Source: JAFMDF01 sp965222705
Lineage (GTDB): Bacteria > Bacteroidota > Bacteroidia > Chitinophagales > Saprospiraceae
Assembly: GCA_965222705.1 (NCBI GenBank)
Contig: CBDCUO010000001.1
Coordinates: forward strand, 205,039 to 269,038
Direction of reading: 5' to 3'
DNA length: 64,000 bases
The notes under the pieces are model-generated. The model worked only from the letters and a program-made list of their open reading frames with translations. It was not told the origin of the DNA and made no database searches. Of this stretch, positions 43,928-52,987 are shown piece by piece. Position 1 is the first letter of the stretch. Each line of letters starts with the position of its first letter. The position numbers and the translations under genes were made by a program.

Positions 43928-45133
43928 ATGAAATATTTTCTATCTCTAATCACGCTGATTATTTTAATGACTGCTTGTCAACAAACACAACAGCCAGGCA
44001 AAAATAGGATTCCGACAGACCTGTCAGGTAAAAAGGAATTTTTAAAAGAAAAAAAAGCAGAGCTAAGGCAATTGTCTCAACTAATCGACCAGGTAGAAGC
44101 AGAAATTGAAGCACAAATTCCAGATAGCCAAAAAGCTAGAATACTGGTAACTACAAGACCAATAGACATCAAAGATTTCAAACGGTTTGTGGAAATTCAG
44201 GCAACTGTTCAATCTGACCAGGTAGTTAGTGTTAGTAGTGAGGTAGGGGGCAGAATTATGCGACTAAGAGCCGAAGAGGGAGATGCTGTACGTAGAGGCC
44301 AACTCATTGCTAAGATAGATTTGGAACAGGTTGATAAGCAGATTGCTGAATTGAAAACTTCCTTGCAATTGGCAAAGGATGTTTACGAAAGACAAGCTCG
44401 ACTATGGAAGCAGAATATTGGTTCTGAGCTCCAGTATCTGGAGGCTAAAAATAATAAAGAACGATTGGAAAAAAACTTAGAAACCATCGTTTTTCAAAAA
44501 GCAAAAGCGAATGTTTATGCACCCATTTCGGGGGTTGTAGAGCAAAAATTTCTAAAACAAGGAGAAATGGCCGCTCCTGGCCTGCCAATTATTCAAATAC
44601 TAAATACTTCCAAAGTAAAAGTAGTGGCGGATATTCCCGAAACCTATTTGGGGGCTGTAAAGAGAGGAGAGAAAGTCACCATTAAATTCCCCGCGCTCCA
44701 TCAAGAAAAACAAGCCAGGATAAGTCAGTTAGGTAGAGTCATTGACCCTGCCAATCGAACCTTTGAAGTAGAGGCAGAAATTTTAAATAAAAATGGTTTA
44801 TTAAAACCCAATTTATTGGCAATCATGCTAATCAATGATTTTTCTGCGGATAATGTAGTGACGATTCCTTTGGAATTGGTACAGCAAGAAGTGAGCGGAA
44901 AAGATTTTGTATTCATCAAAGAAGCAGGAGAACAAGGGGATTTTGCTAAAAAAGTATATATCCAAATTGGGGAATCCTATAACGGCGAAGTTATTGTCGA
45001 AGAAGGATTAACCGGTCAAGAGGTATTAATCATTGAGGGATCAAGGGGTTTGGCAGATAAACAACTGATTAAAATAGTAGAAAAGGAAAGCTCGACTAAT
45101 GCCGATGGTTCCTTAGTGAATAAGATAAATTGA
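43928..45133 (+). CDS. RND efflux periplasmic adaptor (MFP) lipoprotein
   Basis: A 401-aa adaptor that links the inner-membrane permease to the TolC-like channel. The N terminus is a lipoprotein signal (MKYFLSLITLIILMTAC). A coiled coil and the lipoyl/barrel-sandwich halves follow (VSVSSEVGGRIMRLRAEEGD, VYAPISGVVEQKFLKQGEMA), then the beta-barrel domain. I chose the ATG at 43928; upstream in-frame sequence lies within the repeat. It lies 79 bases after the channel gene and 46 bases before the permease. Confidence 0.92.
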   Translation: MKYFLSLITLIILMTACQQTQQPGKNRIPTDLSGKKEFLKEKKAELRQLSQLIDQVEAEIEAQIPDSQKARILVTTRPIDIKDFKRFVEIQATVQSDQVVSVSSEVGGRIMRLRAEEGDAVRRGQLIAKIDLEQVDKQIAELKTSLQLAKDVYERQARLWKQNIGSELQYLEAKNNKERLEKNLETIVFQKAKANVYAPISGVVEQKFLKQGEMAAPGLPIIQILNTSKVKVVADIPETYLGAVKRGEKVTIKFPALHQEKQARISQLGRVIDPANRTFEVEAEILNKNGLLKPNLLAIMLINDFSADNVVTIPLELVQQEVSGKDFVFIKEAGEQGDFAKKVYIQIGESYNGEVIVEEGLTGQEVLIIEGSRGLADKQLIKIVEKESSTNADGSLVNKIN

Positions 45134-45179
45134 TGTAGGACTATAATCATTAAATTAAATTGTTAAAAATCAGCCCTTT

Positions 45180-48100
45180 ATGCCAGAAAGTAAAAAGAAA
45201 TTACTCAGGAAATTTGGATTGACCAGCCTTGCTGTTGATAATGGCACCAGTATTTTTATTCTAACTTTTATGATCCTGTTTTTTGGCTTTTCTTCTTATA
45301 GGAACATGCCTAAGGAGATGTATCCAGAGGCCAATATCCCTTACATTTTTATCAATACCCCTTATTTTGGCAATTCTGCAGCAGATATTGAGAACCTGAT
45401 TACCCGCCCGATTGAAAAAGAACTAACAGGCTTAAAGGGAATAGATGAAGTATTATCTAACTCTATGCAGGATTTTTCGGTCATAACTGCCAAATTCCAA
45501 TCTGATGTAAAAACGGATGATGCGCTCCGTCGGGTAAAAGATGCCGTAGATAAAGCCAAACAGGAGTTGCCTACTGACTTAGACCAAGACCCTTCCGTAG
45601 AGGAGATTAACTTCTCGGAATTTCCTATTATGACGGTTAATCTTTCTGGTGATTATGGGATGGATGAACTGCGGTCCTATGCAGAATATATAGAGGAAAA
45701 ATTGGAAGATATTAGAGAGGTGACCCGAGTAGATATGAAAGGCGCACAAGAAAAGGAAGTAAAAATTGATGTGGACTTGCCTAAAATGGAGTCCCTCCAG
45801 GTCAGTTTTGGCGATATTGAAAATGCGGTAAAATCAGAAAATATTACTATGTCAGGCGGCGAAATCAAAAGCAATGGATTTCGCCGAGCGATCCGCGTTT
45901 TTGGAGAATTTGAAACAGTAGAGGAACTAGAAAATATGATCGTAAAAAGCGAAAACCAGCGTCCTATTTACCTGAAAGATATTGCTAAAGTGACCTACGG
46001 CTTTGAAGAAAGAACCAGCTACGCCCGTTCTGACGGAAATCCAGTCATCTCTCTAGACGTAATTAAGCGTTCAGGGATGAATGTACTGGCGGCTGCAGAT
46101 AATGTGAATAAGGTGGTGAACGAAGAAAAAGCAAAGCTACCTGAAAACCTAAAAATAAGTATCTTCAATGATCAATCTATCTATACGAGAGAGGAGGTTG
46201 CCAATTTGGAAAACAGTATCATTTCGGGAATGATTCTGGTCGTGTTGGTTTTGCTTTTCTTTTTGGGCTTGCGAAATGCCTTATTTGTAGGTTTGGCCAT
46301 TCCCATATCTATGCTAACAGGGATTTTGTGGCTAAACATCACAGGTGTTCCATTAAATATTATGGTATTGTTTGCCTTGATTTTAGCTTTGGGCTTACTA
46401 GTGGATAATGCCATTGTGGTGGTGGAAAACATCTACCGGTATATGTCAGAAGGCTATTCGGGGAAAGAGGCAGGGAAATATGGCACAGGAGAAGTGGCGA
46501 TGCCAATTATTGCTTCTACGGCTACTACTTTGATGGCTTTTATTCCGCTATTGTTTTGGCCAGGGGTCATGGGCGAGTTTATGAAATATTTTCCGATCAC
46601 GTTGATCATTGTGTTATCCTCTTCTCTCTTTGTTGCCCTGGTCATCAATCCGGTTTTAACGTCCAGGCTGATGAAGATAGATGAGAAGGCAGAAACCAGA
46701 GCAGGGAGAATTAGAAAACGCAATAATGTTTTGATAGGCTTAGCGATTATGGTTGGCCTGGCTGTTTTAGCACATTTTGGAGGCATTTTATGGCTGCGAA
46801 ATTTATTGGGGATTACTACATTAGTGACCCTGGTGAATTTTTTTATATTAAGGCCAGCTTCTTTTGTTTTTCAAAACAAAGGAATTCCCATACTGGAAAA
46901 TGTTTATAACCGCTTTATTAGGGGTGCATTAAAAGTGCCTGCCTTAATATTTTTTGGAACCGTCGGTTTATTATTTGGTTCACTGATGCTGCTAGCAGCA
47001 TTTATGCCAAAAGTGGAGTTTTTTCCGGATACCGACCCACTATATGTCAATGCCTTTATCGAATTGCCTATGGGAACAGATATAGAGCAAACGAATCAGT
47101 TGATGAAGGAACTAGAAGGTAAAGTCAAAAAAGCACTGGAACCTTATCGACCCATCGTAGAGTCCATTTTATCTCAAATTGGTGAAAATACGGCTGATCC
47201 CAACGGCATGCCAGAACCTGGCGTGACCCCCAACAAAGCTCGCCTATCCGTTTCTTTTGTTCCCGTTAAAGAAAGGGGCAAGCTCTCAACAGTAGATGCT
47301 ATGGAAGATATTCGAAAAGCTTTAAAAGGTTATCCTGGCGTAGAAATTACCGTAGATAAAAACCAGGACGGCCCTTCATCCGGAAAACCTATCAATCTGG
47401 AAATAATTGGTGAAAATGTAGATGAATTAGCGGTGATTTCGGAAGAAGTGAAAAATTTTATCAATGCCCAGAGCATTCCTGGTATAGAAGAATTAAAACC
47501 AGATGTTCGCCTTGGCAAACCAGAAATGGCTGTACACATTAATCGAGAGGCTGCTAGGCGTTATGGCGTTTCTACTTTTGCCATTGCAGATGGTATCCGC
47601 ACGGCCGTTTATGGAAAAGAGGTATCTAAATTTAAAGACGGTGAGGAAGATTACCCGATTTTTATTCGTTTAGACGAAAAATACAGAAACAATATTGATA
47701 ATATTTTAAATCAAAAAATTACTTTCCGCAGCCCGGCTACTGGAAAAATTAGTCAAGTTCCCATTTCTGCCGTGGCGCGTATACAATTCAATTCTACCTA
47801 CAGCTCTATTAAGCGAAAAGATGAGCAACGGATGATTGCTCTTGCTTCCAATGTGACCGAAGGCTATAATGCAAACGAAATAGTTGCAGAATTGCGGGAG
47901 CTAATGAAGGACTATTCTTTCCCTGAAGGGATTACTTACGATTTCACAGGTGAGCAGGCGCAGCAGGAAGACGATGTAAGCTTTTTATCTACGGCTTTTT
48001 TGATTGCCATATTTGGTATTTTTATTATTATTGTAGGGCAATTTAATTCTATTTATTCCCCTTTTATTATCATCTTGTCCATTCTATTCAGCACCATTGG

Positions 48101-48650
48101 CGTATTCTTAGGGTACATTGTTACGGGAATGACTCTAAATATTATCTTTACCGGAGTCGGGATTATTTCTCTGGCGGGAATCGTGGTTAATAATGCCATT
48201 GTATTGATAGATTATATCAATTTGGTAGTAAAAAGAAAGCGCGAATCCCATGGATTGTCAGATATGCTCCAAATGGATAAAGCAGCAGTAAAAGAATGTA
48301 TTATCGAAGGTGGCGCTACCCGTTTGCGTCCCGTTTTATTAACTGCCATTACAACTATTCTCAGCCTGATTCCATTAGCCATAGGTTTCAATTTTAACTT
48401 TACCACCCTTATTACTGAATTAGACCCGCATATTTTTATTGGAGGAGATAATACTGCACTTTGGGGCCCGATGGCCTGGACCGTTATTTATGGATTAATT
48501 TTTTCTACTTTTTTGACTTTGGTGGTCATTCCCGCCATGTATTGGTTGGCTTATCGTTTGAAAGCCCGTATAAATCGCTTATTTTTTTCTAGAGCAAATA
48601 TTGCTGTTTCCGAAATGGGAATAGAAGGGAAAGCATTGAGTAACTCGTAA
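45180..48650 (+). CDS. RND efflux permease, AcrB/HAE1-type
   Basis: A 1156-aa proton-driven inner-membrane pump. N-terminal TM1, two large periplasmic loops, and TM segments with the proton-relay acidic residues in LALGLLVDNAIVVVENIYR are visible. The second half has GVGIISLAGIVVNNAIVLID. It is about 100 residues longer than AcrB. The excess includes a hydrophobic insert at about 515-565 (VLIGLAIMVGLAVLAHFGGI, then LLGITTLVTLVNFF) between TM6 and TM7, probably two extra membrane helices. It completes the TetR-regulated tripartite pump. Substrate unknown. Confidence 0.93.
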   Translation: MPESKKKLLRKFGLTSLAVDNGTSIFILTFMILFFGFSSYRNMPKEMYPEANIPYIFINTPYFGNSAADIENLITRPIEKELTGLKGIDEVLSNSMQDFSVITAKFQSDVKTDDALRRVKDAVDKAKQELPTDLDQDPSVEEINFSEFPIMTVNLSGDYGMDELRSYAEYIEEKLEDIREVTRVDMKGAQEKEVKIDVDLPKMESLQVSFGDIENAVKSENITMSGGEIKSNGFRRAIRVFGEFETVEELENMIVKSENQRPIYLKDIAKVTYGFEERTSYARSDGNPVISLDVIKRSGMNVLAAADNVNKVVNEEKAKLPENLKISIFNDQSIYTREEVANLENSIISGMILVVLVLLFFLGLRNALFVGLAIPISMLTGILWLNITGVPLNIMVLFALILALGLLVDNAIVVVENIYRYMSEGYSGKEAGKYGTGEVAMPIIASTATTLMAFIPLLFWPGVMGEFMKYFPITLIIVLSSSLFVALVINPVLTSRLMKIDEKAETRAGRIRKRNNVLIGLAIMVGLAVLAHFGGILWLRNLLGITTLVTLVNFFILRPASFVFQNKGIPILENVYNRFIRGALKVPALIFFGTVGLLFGSLMLLAAFMPKVEFFPDTDPLYVNAFIELPMGTDIEQTNQLMKELEGKVKKALEPYRPIVESILSQIGENTADPNGMPEPGVTPNKARLSVSFVPVKERGKLSTVDAMEDIRKALKGYPGVEITVDKNQDGPSSGKPINLEIIGENVDELAVISEEVKNFINAQSIPGIEELKPDVRLGKPEMAVHINREAARRYGVSTFAIADGIRTAVYGKEVSKFKDGEEDYPIFIRLDEKYRNNIDNILNQKITFRSPATGKISQVPISAVARIQFNSTYSSIKRKDEQRMIALASNVTEGYNANEIVAELRELMKDYSFPEGITYDFTGEQAQQEDDVSFLSTAFLIAIFGIFIIIVGQFNSIYSPFIIILSILFSTIGVFLGYIVTGMTLNIIFTGVGIISLAGIVVNNAIVLIDYINLVVKRKRESHGLSDMLQMDKAAVKECIIEGGATRLRPVLLTAITTILSLIPLAIGFNFNFTTLITELDPHIFIGGDNTALWGPMAWTVIYGLIFSTFLTLVVIPAMYWLAYRLKARINRLFFSRANIAVSEMGIEGKALSNS

Positions 48651-48672
48651 TGTTTGCAACCTTTTCCATTTA

Positions 48673-48722
48673 GAATAAGATGATAAAAATCATTCATTTT
48701 ACTGATTTTTATCATCTTATTC
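48673..48722. terminator. Strong terminator hairpin after the efflux operon
   Basis: Two perfect complementary 20-base arms (48673-48692 and 48703-48722) enclose a 10-base loop. The arms contain GATAAAAATCA / TGATTTTTATC. It separates the efflux operon from the nitrate reduction genes. Confidence 0.75.
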
Positions 48723-48836
48723 AGATTTTTATGTTTCTACTTTTATGCCCTCACTTGATTTGTCAAAGTGTTGAAATTTTTTCTCAACCTGAGCCGCCGT
48801 TGTCGAAGAAGCATCAAAATTGATTTGTATCAAACA

Positions 48837-49814
48837 ATGAAAGACCCATTTGGTAGAACACATGATTATTTGCGGATCTCCATGACTGACAGGTGTAATA
48901 TGCAATGTTCGTATTGCATGCCAGCTATTCCATGTTTCCTGCCCAATCAACAATTACTTACCAATAGAGAAATTATAGAAATTGCCGAAATATTTGTAAA
49001 AGATTTTGGTATCCAAAAAATTCGACTGACCGGTGGAGAGCCATTAATCAGAAAAAATGCTGGACAAATTATTGAATCGCTCAGCCGCTTACCGGTCGAA
49101 CTTGCCCTTACAACCAATGGTGTATTGCTGGACCGTTTTTTCTGCTTACTGGAAAAAGTGGGCTTAAAATCGCTTAATATTAGCTTAGACTCCTTAATGC
49201 CAACAACATTCTGGCAGATAACCAAAAGTGATTTTTTTTATAAAATTTTTGAAAATATTAATCAAGCATTAGCAAAAGGTTTCCATGTGAAAATAAATAC
49301 CGTAGTAAAACGAGGGATGAACGAACATGAGGTGCTGGACTTTGTAGCGTGGACCCGAAACTCTCCTATACATGTTCGATTTATTGAATTTATGCCTTTT
49401 GACGGCAATCAGTGGCAATGGAAAAAAGTCGTATCCTTCAAAGAAATATTAGACAAAATTGAAAAGATCTTTCCCGTCGAAAAACTGGAAGACGGTTTTC
49501 ACAGTACGGCTAAAAGCTATAGGGTTCCTGGCTTTCAAGGCACATTTGCAGTAATTAGCACGGTAACTGCACCTTTTTGCAATAATTGTAACCGTATCCG
49601 ATTGACTGCTGATGGAAAACTGCGAAATTGCCTCTTTTCAGAAAATGAAGTGGACTTACTGACTGCTTTTAGAGCAGGACAGGATATTCGTCAGCTTATA
49701 TACAATTGTATCATTCAAAAACAAGCAGAAAGGGGTGGTTTGGGGGCGTTCGATAACCAGGAGGCTGAAGAAGTATATGCTCAAGGACGGTGTATGACTT
49801 CTATAGGAGGATAA
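48837..49814 (+). CDS. moaA: GTP 3',8-cyclase (molybdenum cofactor synthesis)
   Basis: A radical-SAM enzyme for the first step of molybdopterin synthesis. The 325-aa protein has the SAM cluster motif CNMQCSYCMP (Cys at 20, 24 and 27 or so), LTGGEPLIR, LTTNGVLL and NISLDSL. The second cluster CNNCNRIRLTADGKLRNCLF is near the C terminus, and it ends GG as in MoaA. I chose the ATG at 48837; upstream in-frame codons do not fit the family. It heads the nitrate reductase island and supplies the cofactor for NarG. No other moa gene is in view. Confidence 0.94.
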   Translation: MKDPFGRTHDYLRISMTDRCNMQCSYCMPAIPCFLPNQQLLTNREIIEIAEIFVKDFGIQKIRLTGGEPLIRKNAGQIIESLSRLPVELALTTNGVLLDRFFCLLEKVGLKSLNISLDSLMPTTFWQITKSDFFYKIFENINQALAKGFHVKINTVVKRGMNEHEVLDFVAWTRNSPIHVRFIEFMPFDGNQWQWKKVVSFKEILDKIEKIFPVEKLEDGFHSTAKSYRVPGFQGTFAVISTVTAPFCNNCNRIRLTADGKLRNCLFSENEVDLLTAFRAGQDIRQLIYNCIIQKQAERGGLGAFDNQEAEEVYAQGRCMTSIGG

Positions 49815-49834
49815 AATACTTAACTAAATTATAT

Positions 49835-50572
49835 ATGCCTATTAATCATAATAACTGCATCACCTTACCAAATTCAAAAAAAAACACTTGCGTCAATTGT
49901 CGCAAAAAGGTACACTCTCTTTTAAAAGGATTGAGTTGTGAAGAACTAGCTTTATTAGAAAAGAACAAATACGAAGTACTTTATAAGGCAGGAGAAATCG
50001 TATGTAAAGCGGGTACTAAACCCTCAGGTCTGCTTTGTTTAAACGAAGGAAAAGTGAAAATCACAAAGTTAGGTGTAAATGGAGTAGAGCAAATCGTAGC
50101 ACTAAGAAAACCGGTGGACTTTATCGGTTTTCGAACTTTAATGGGGGAAAGCAATTTTTTGACTTCTGCTATCGCATTGGAAGCATCGGTTATTTGCGTT
50201 ATTGATAAAAAGGTTTTTTTTGATATCATCCGAAGCAATAACCGCCTTTCTTTTCGGATTATTCGCTTTCTTGCAAAAGAATTGAACAATCTAGAAAACC
50301 GCATGGTCAATCTTACACAAAAACACATCCGTGCCCGTTTAGCAGATGCTTTGCTAATCGCTCACGATGTTTATGGACAATCTCCTGACGATGGAATACT
50401 AAATGTTGCATTAAAACGGGCAGACCTGGCAGCCCTTGCCAATATGACTACGGCAAATGCCATTCGCGTTCTTTCCGCTTTTGCTAAAGAAAACTTAATC
50501 GAAATCAACCGTAGGAAGATAAAAATAAATAATCTAAGAGCGTTGACTCAAATAAGCCTTTTTGGCAGGTGA
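49835..50572 (+). CDS. Crp/Fnr-family transcriptional regulator
   Basis: A 245-aa regulator with a Cys-containing N-terminal segment (CVNCRKKV), a cyclic-nucleotide-binding-type beta roll (about 35-150) and a C-terminal HTH (KRADLAALANMTTANAIRVL) at about 185-225. It lies 20 bases after moaA and upstream of the nitrate reductase genes, so it probably senses oxygen, NO or nitrate-related redox change and controls the island. Only two N-terminal Cys are close together plus a Cys at about 8, fewer than in E. coli Fnr, so an Fe-S cluster is uncertain. Confidence 0.88.
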   Translation: MPINHNNCITLPNSKKNTCVNCRKKVHSLLKGLSCEELALLEKNKYEVLYKAGEIVCKAGTKPSGLLCLNEGKVKITKLGVNGVEQIVALRKPVDFIGFRTLMGESNFLTSAIALEASVICVIDKKVFFDIIRSNNRLSFRIIRFLAKELNNLENRMVNLTQKHIRARLADALLIAHDVYGQSPDDGILNVALKRADLAALANMTTANAIRVLSAFAKENLIEINRRKIKINNLRALTQISLFGR

Positions 50573-50714
50573 CTATTGTAGCGGTTAAAAAACCAGACGA
50601 GAAATCAAACGATACAATAAAATTGAGGATATAAAACCATCACTCACCAAGATAAGCCTAACCCAAAACTTTACTACTAAGTCCAAAATGATAGCTGAGT
50701 TAATGCGAATAGGA

Positions 50715-50753
50715 TATGTTGTACAACATACTTTCCTTATGTTATACAGCATT
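50715..50753. promoter_or_regulatory. Candidate operator pair upstream of the nar genes
   Basis: TATGTTGTACAACATA (50715-50730) is a perfect 16-bp palindrome. A degenerate copy TATGTTATACAGCATT begins 23 bases later (50738-50753), about two helical turns away, and a further TACAGCAT lies near 50781. The array sits in the 237-base gap after the Crp/Fnr gene and 57 bases before the porin gene. Confidence 0.6.
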
Positions 50754-50809
50754 GTTTTTCAAGTGCCTCCTTCGTTATTTTACAGCATTAAAACAGTGCA
50801 GAAAATAAC

Positions 50810-52069
50810 ATGAAATACTTATTGAAAATCCTACTCTTTGGACTCATTGTATCCAGCAGTTTTTCGGAACTATTGGCACAGTTTTCCATTTCAGCGCAGT
50901 TGCGTCCTCGTATGGAACTCCGAGATGGGTACAGGCTTCCAAAAGGGGTGGATTCCGAGACTGCTTTTTTTGTTTCCCAACGGACGAGGCTCAATCTTTC
51001 CTTTAAAAATGAAAAGGTAAAATTATTCCTTTCTCCACAGGACATCCGAGTGTGGGGGGCAGAAAGGCAATTGGCAAAAGACCCAAATTTCGGACTGCAC
51101 GAAGCATGGGGACAAGTCCTACTTTCCAATAAATTCTCCATAAAAATGGGGCGGCAGGAACTGGTTTATGATGGGCATCGCCTACTGGGGAATGTTGATT
51201 GGATACAGCAGGCAAGAAGCCATGATGCCTTATTGTTGAAGTTTGAAAACGAAGGCTTAAAAGTGGATTTTGGTGGGGCATTTAATCAATCAGGAGAAAA
51301 CGTATTCTCCACTCATTATCGCCCTGACAACTACAAAGCACTCACCTTTTTACACGCAGCAAAAAAATCGGATAAATTTTCCTGGAGCGGTATGATGATG
51401 GGGGATGCTTTTGAAAAAAGTGAAGTGAATCACGATTTAGTTTGGCGATATACTTTTGGGACTTTGCTGAGCTATCAAACAGGAAATCTCAATCTGGAAG
51501 GCAGTATTTATTGGCAAGGTGGTAAAACAAAAACAGATAAAGACATTGCTGCCTACCTATTTAATATAAAAGCCCTATACAAATTGAATAAAGTGGCTTT
51601 AGCAGCGGGAGTAGATGTTGTCTCTGGCGATGACCCCAATGATGAGAATTTTCAAGCTTTTAATACCCTTTATGCCACCAACCATAAGTTTTATGGATGG
51701 ATGGATTACTTCCTGAATATTCCAGTAGATACAGACGGCGGTGGCTTACAAGACTATTATATTAATGTGAATATCAGCACGGGCAGCAAATCTTCCCTAA
51801 AAGTTTTCTATCATCAATTCCTCTTGGCGAATGATGTGCTAGATTTAACAAGACCAGCGGAAGTGCTGAGTAGAAATTTGGGCGGAGAGATAGATGCCGT
51901 ATTTGGCTATAAGATTGCATCCTATGCCAATTTGAATGTGGGGTGGTCACTCTACTTTCCCACTACTGCAACAGCACAAATCAGGGGGGGCGACAAAGAT
52001 AAAACCAACACTTGGGGCTGGGTTATGCTGTCTTTGACACCAGAGTTGTTCCAGACAAAGGACAAATAA
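50810..52069 (+). CDS. Outer-membrane porin, alginate-export-like
   Basis: A 419-aa outer-membrane beta-barrel. A signal peptide (about 1-25, ending LLAQ) precedes a region with the pattern of alginate_exp family barrels (SISAQLRPRMELRDGY, FFVSQRTRLNLSFKNE, HEAWGQVLLSNKFSIKMGRQ). The name comes from the fold; in this setting it probably passes nitrate or another small anion, or is a general porin for the respiratory chain. It is the first gene after the operator array and 45 bases before the cytochrome gene. Confidence 0.85.
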   Translation: MKYLLKILLFGLIVSSSFSELLAQFSISAQLRPRMELRDGYRLPKGVDSETAFFVSQRTRLNLSFKNEKVKLFLSPQDIRVWGAERQLAKDPNFGLHEAWGQVLLSNKFSIKMGRQELVYDGHRLLGNVDWIQQARSHDALLLKFENEGLKVDFGGAFNQSGENVFSTHYRPDNYKALTFLHAAKKSDKFSWSGMMMGDAFEKSEVNHDLVWRYTFGTLLSYQTGNLNLEGSIYWQGGKTKTDKDIAAYLFNIKALYKLNKVALAAGVDVVSGDDPNDENFQAFNTLYATNHKFYGWMDYFLNIPVDTDGGGLQDYYINVNISTGSKSSLKVFYHQFLLANDVLDLTRPAEVLSRNLGGEIDAVFGYKIASYANLNVGWSLYFPTTATAQIRGGDKDKTNTWGWVMLSLTPELFQTKDK

Positions 52070-52114
52070 CAGCGGATTTATATCCTCCTACAACAAAAAC
52101 AAAAAATTACAATA

Positions 52115-52948
52115 ATGAAAAAAGCCATATTCCTGTTCACCTTGTTCTGCTTGCTGTTCGCAGGATCATCCTTTGCACAGAGTGCTGCTGAAACAGCAGA
52201 TTTGTTCAAATTGAAGTGCGGCATCTGCCACACCATAGGAGGTGGAAAATTAATAGGTCCTGACCTCGCCAATATACAAGACAGGCGTTCAGAAGATTGG
52301 CTCATCAACTATATCCGTTCTTCCCAAACTATGATTAAAAACGGCGACCCAGATGCGGTAGCCCTTTTTGAAGAATACAATAAAGTCATCATGCCCGACC
52401 CGATGATTTCAGATATAGAAATAAAAACCATTTTGAGCTATATCGCTGAAAATTCTGGAGCAGGAGTTGGTACGGCTGCGGAAGTTGTTTCGGTCATTAA
52501 AGGGGCTACGCCCGAAGACTTAGAACACGGCAAAGACCTTTTTGAGGGGAGAGTGCGGTTTGCCAATGGCGGTCCCTCCTGCATTTCCTGCCATAATGGA
52601 CAAAGTAATGCGATGCTCTTTGAAAACAACTATTCGAGCAAAGACATTAGCACTTCCTTTTCCACTATGGGCGAAGCAGGCGTGAAAGCCATTTTGCAAA
52701 GCCCACCCTTTCCAGTCATGGCTAAAGCATTTGAAAATCAAAAACTAACGGATACAGAAGTTCGCAATTTACTGGTTTTCCTGAGCAAAGCCCGCAAATC
52801 TAAAAGTAGTGTTTCCTCTGGCTACCTGCTGTATGGCATTCTAGGAGCTTTTTCCTTACTGGTCTTATATGCAGGACTATGGCATGGAAGAAAAAGCAAA
52901 AGCGTCAACCACGATATTTATAAACGACAGATAAAGTCTTTTAACTAA
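52115..52948 (+). CDS. Membrane-anchored c-type cytochrome of the nitrate reductase operon
   Basis: A 277-aa protein with a signal peptide (about 1-21) and two haem c sites, CGICH at about 35 and CISCH at about 155. A C-terminal transmembrane helix (about 236-256) is followed by a basic tail, so both haems face the periplasm. Such cytochromes accompany narGHJI in several Bacteroidota and resemble the NarC role of linking quinol oxidation to NarGHI, but the electron route here is inference. It is followed by narG after a 39-base gap that contains a palindrome. Confidence 0.87.
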   Translation: MKKAIFLFTLFCLLFAGSSFAQSAAETADLFKLKCGICHTIGGGKLIGPDLANIQDRRSEDWLINYIRSSQTMIKNGDPDAVALFEEYNKVIMPDPMISDIEIKTILSYIAENSGAGVGTAAEVVSVIKGATPEDLEHGKDLFEGRVRFANGGPSCISCHNGQSNAMLFENNYSSKDISTSFSTMGEAGVKAILQSPPFPVMAKAFENQKLTDTEVRNLLVFLSKARKSKSSVSSGYLLYGILGAFSLLVLYAGLWHGRKSKSVNHDIYKRQIKSFN

Positions 52949-52970
52949 AGGAGAATTTAAATTCTCCTTT
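52947..52970. repeat. 24-bp perfect palindrome between cytochrome c and narG
   Basis: AAAGGAGAATTT is followed by its exact reverse complement. The core GAGAATTTAAATTCTC recurs with one change in the hairpin just after narG. Confidence 0.75.
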
Positions 52971-52987
52971 AACAAATCAACTAAAAC

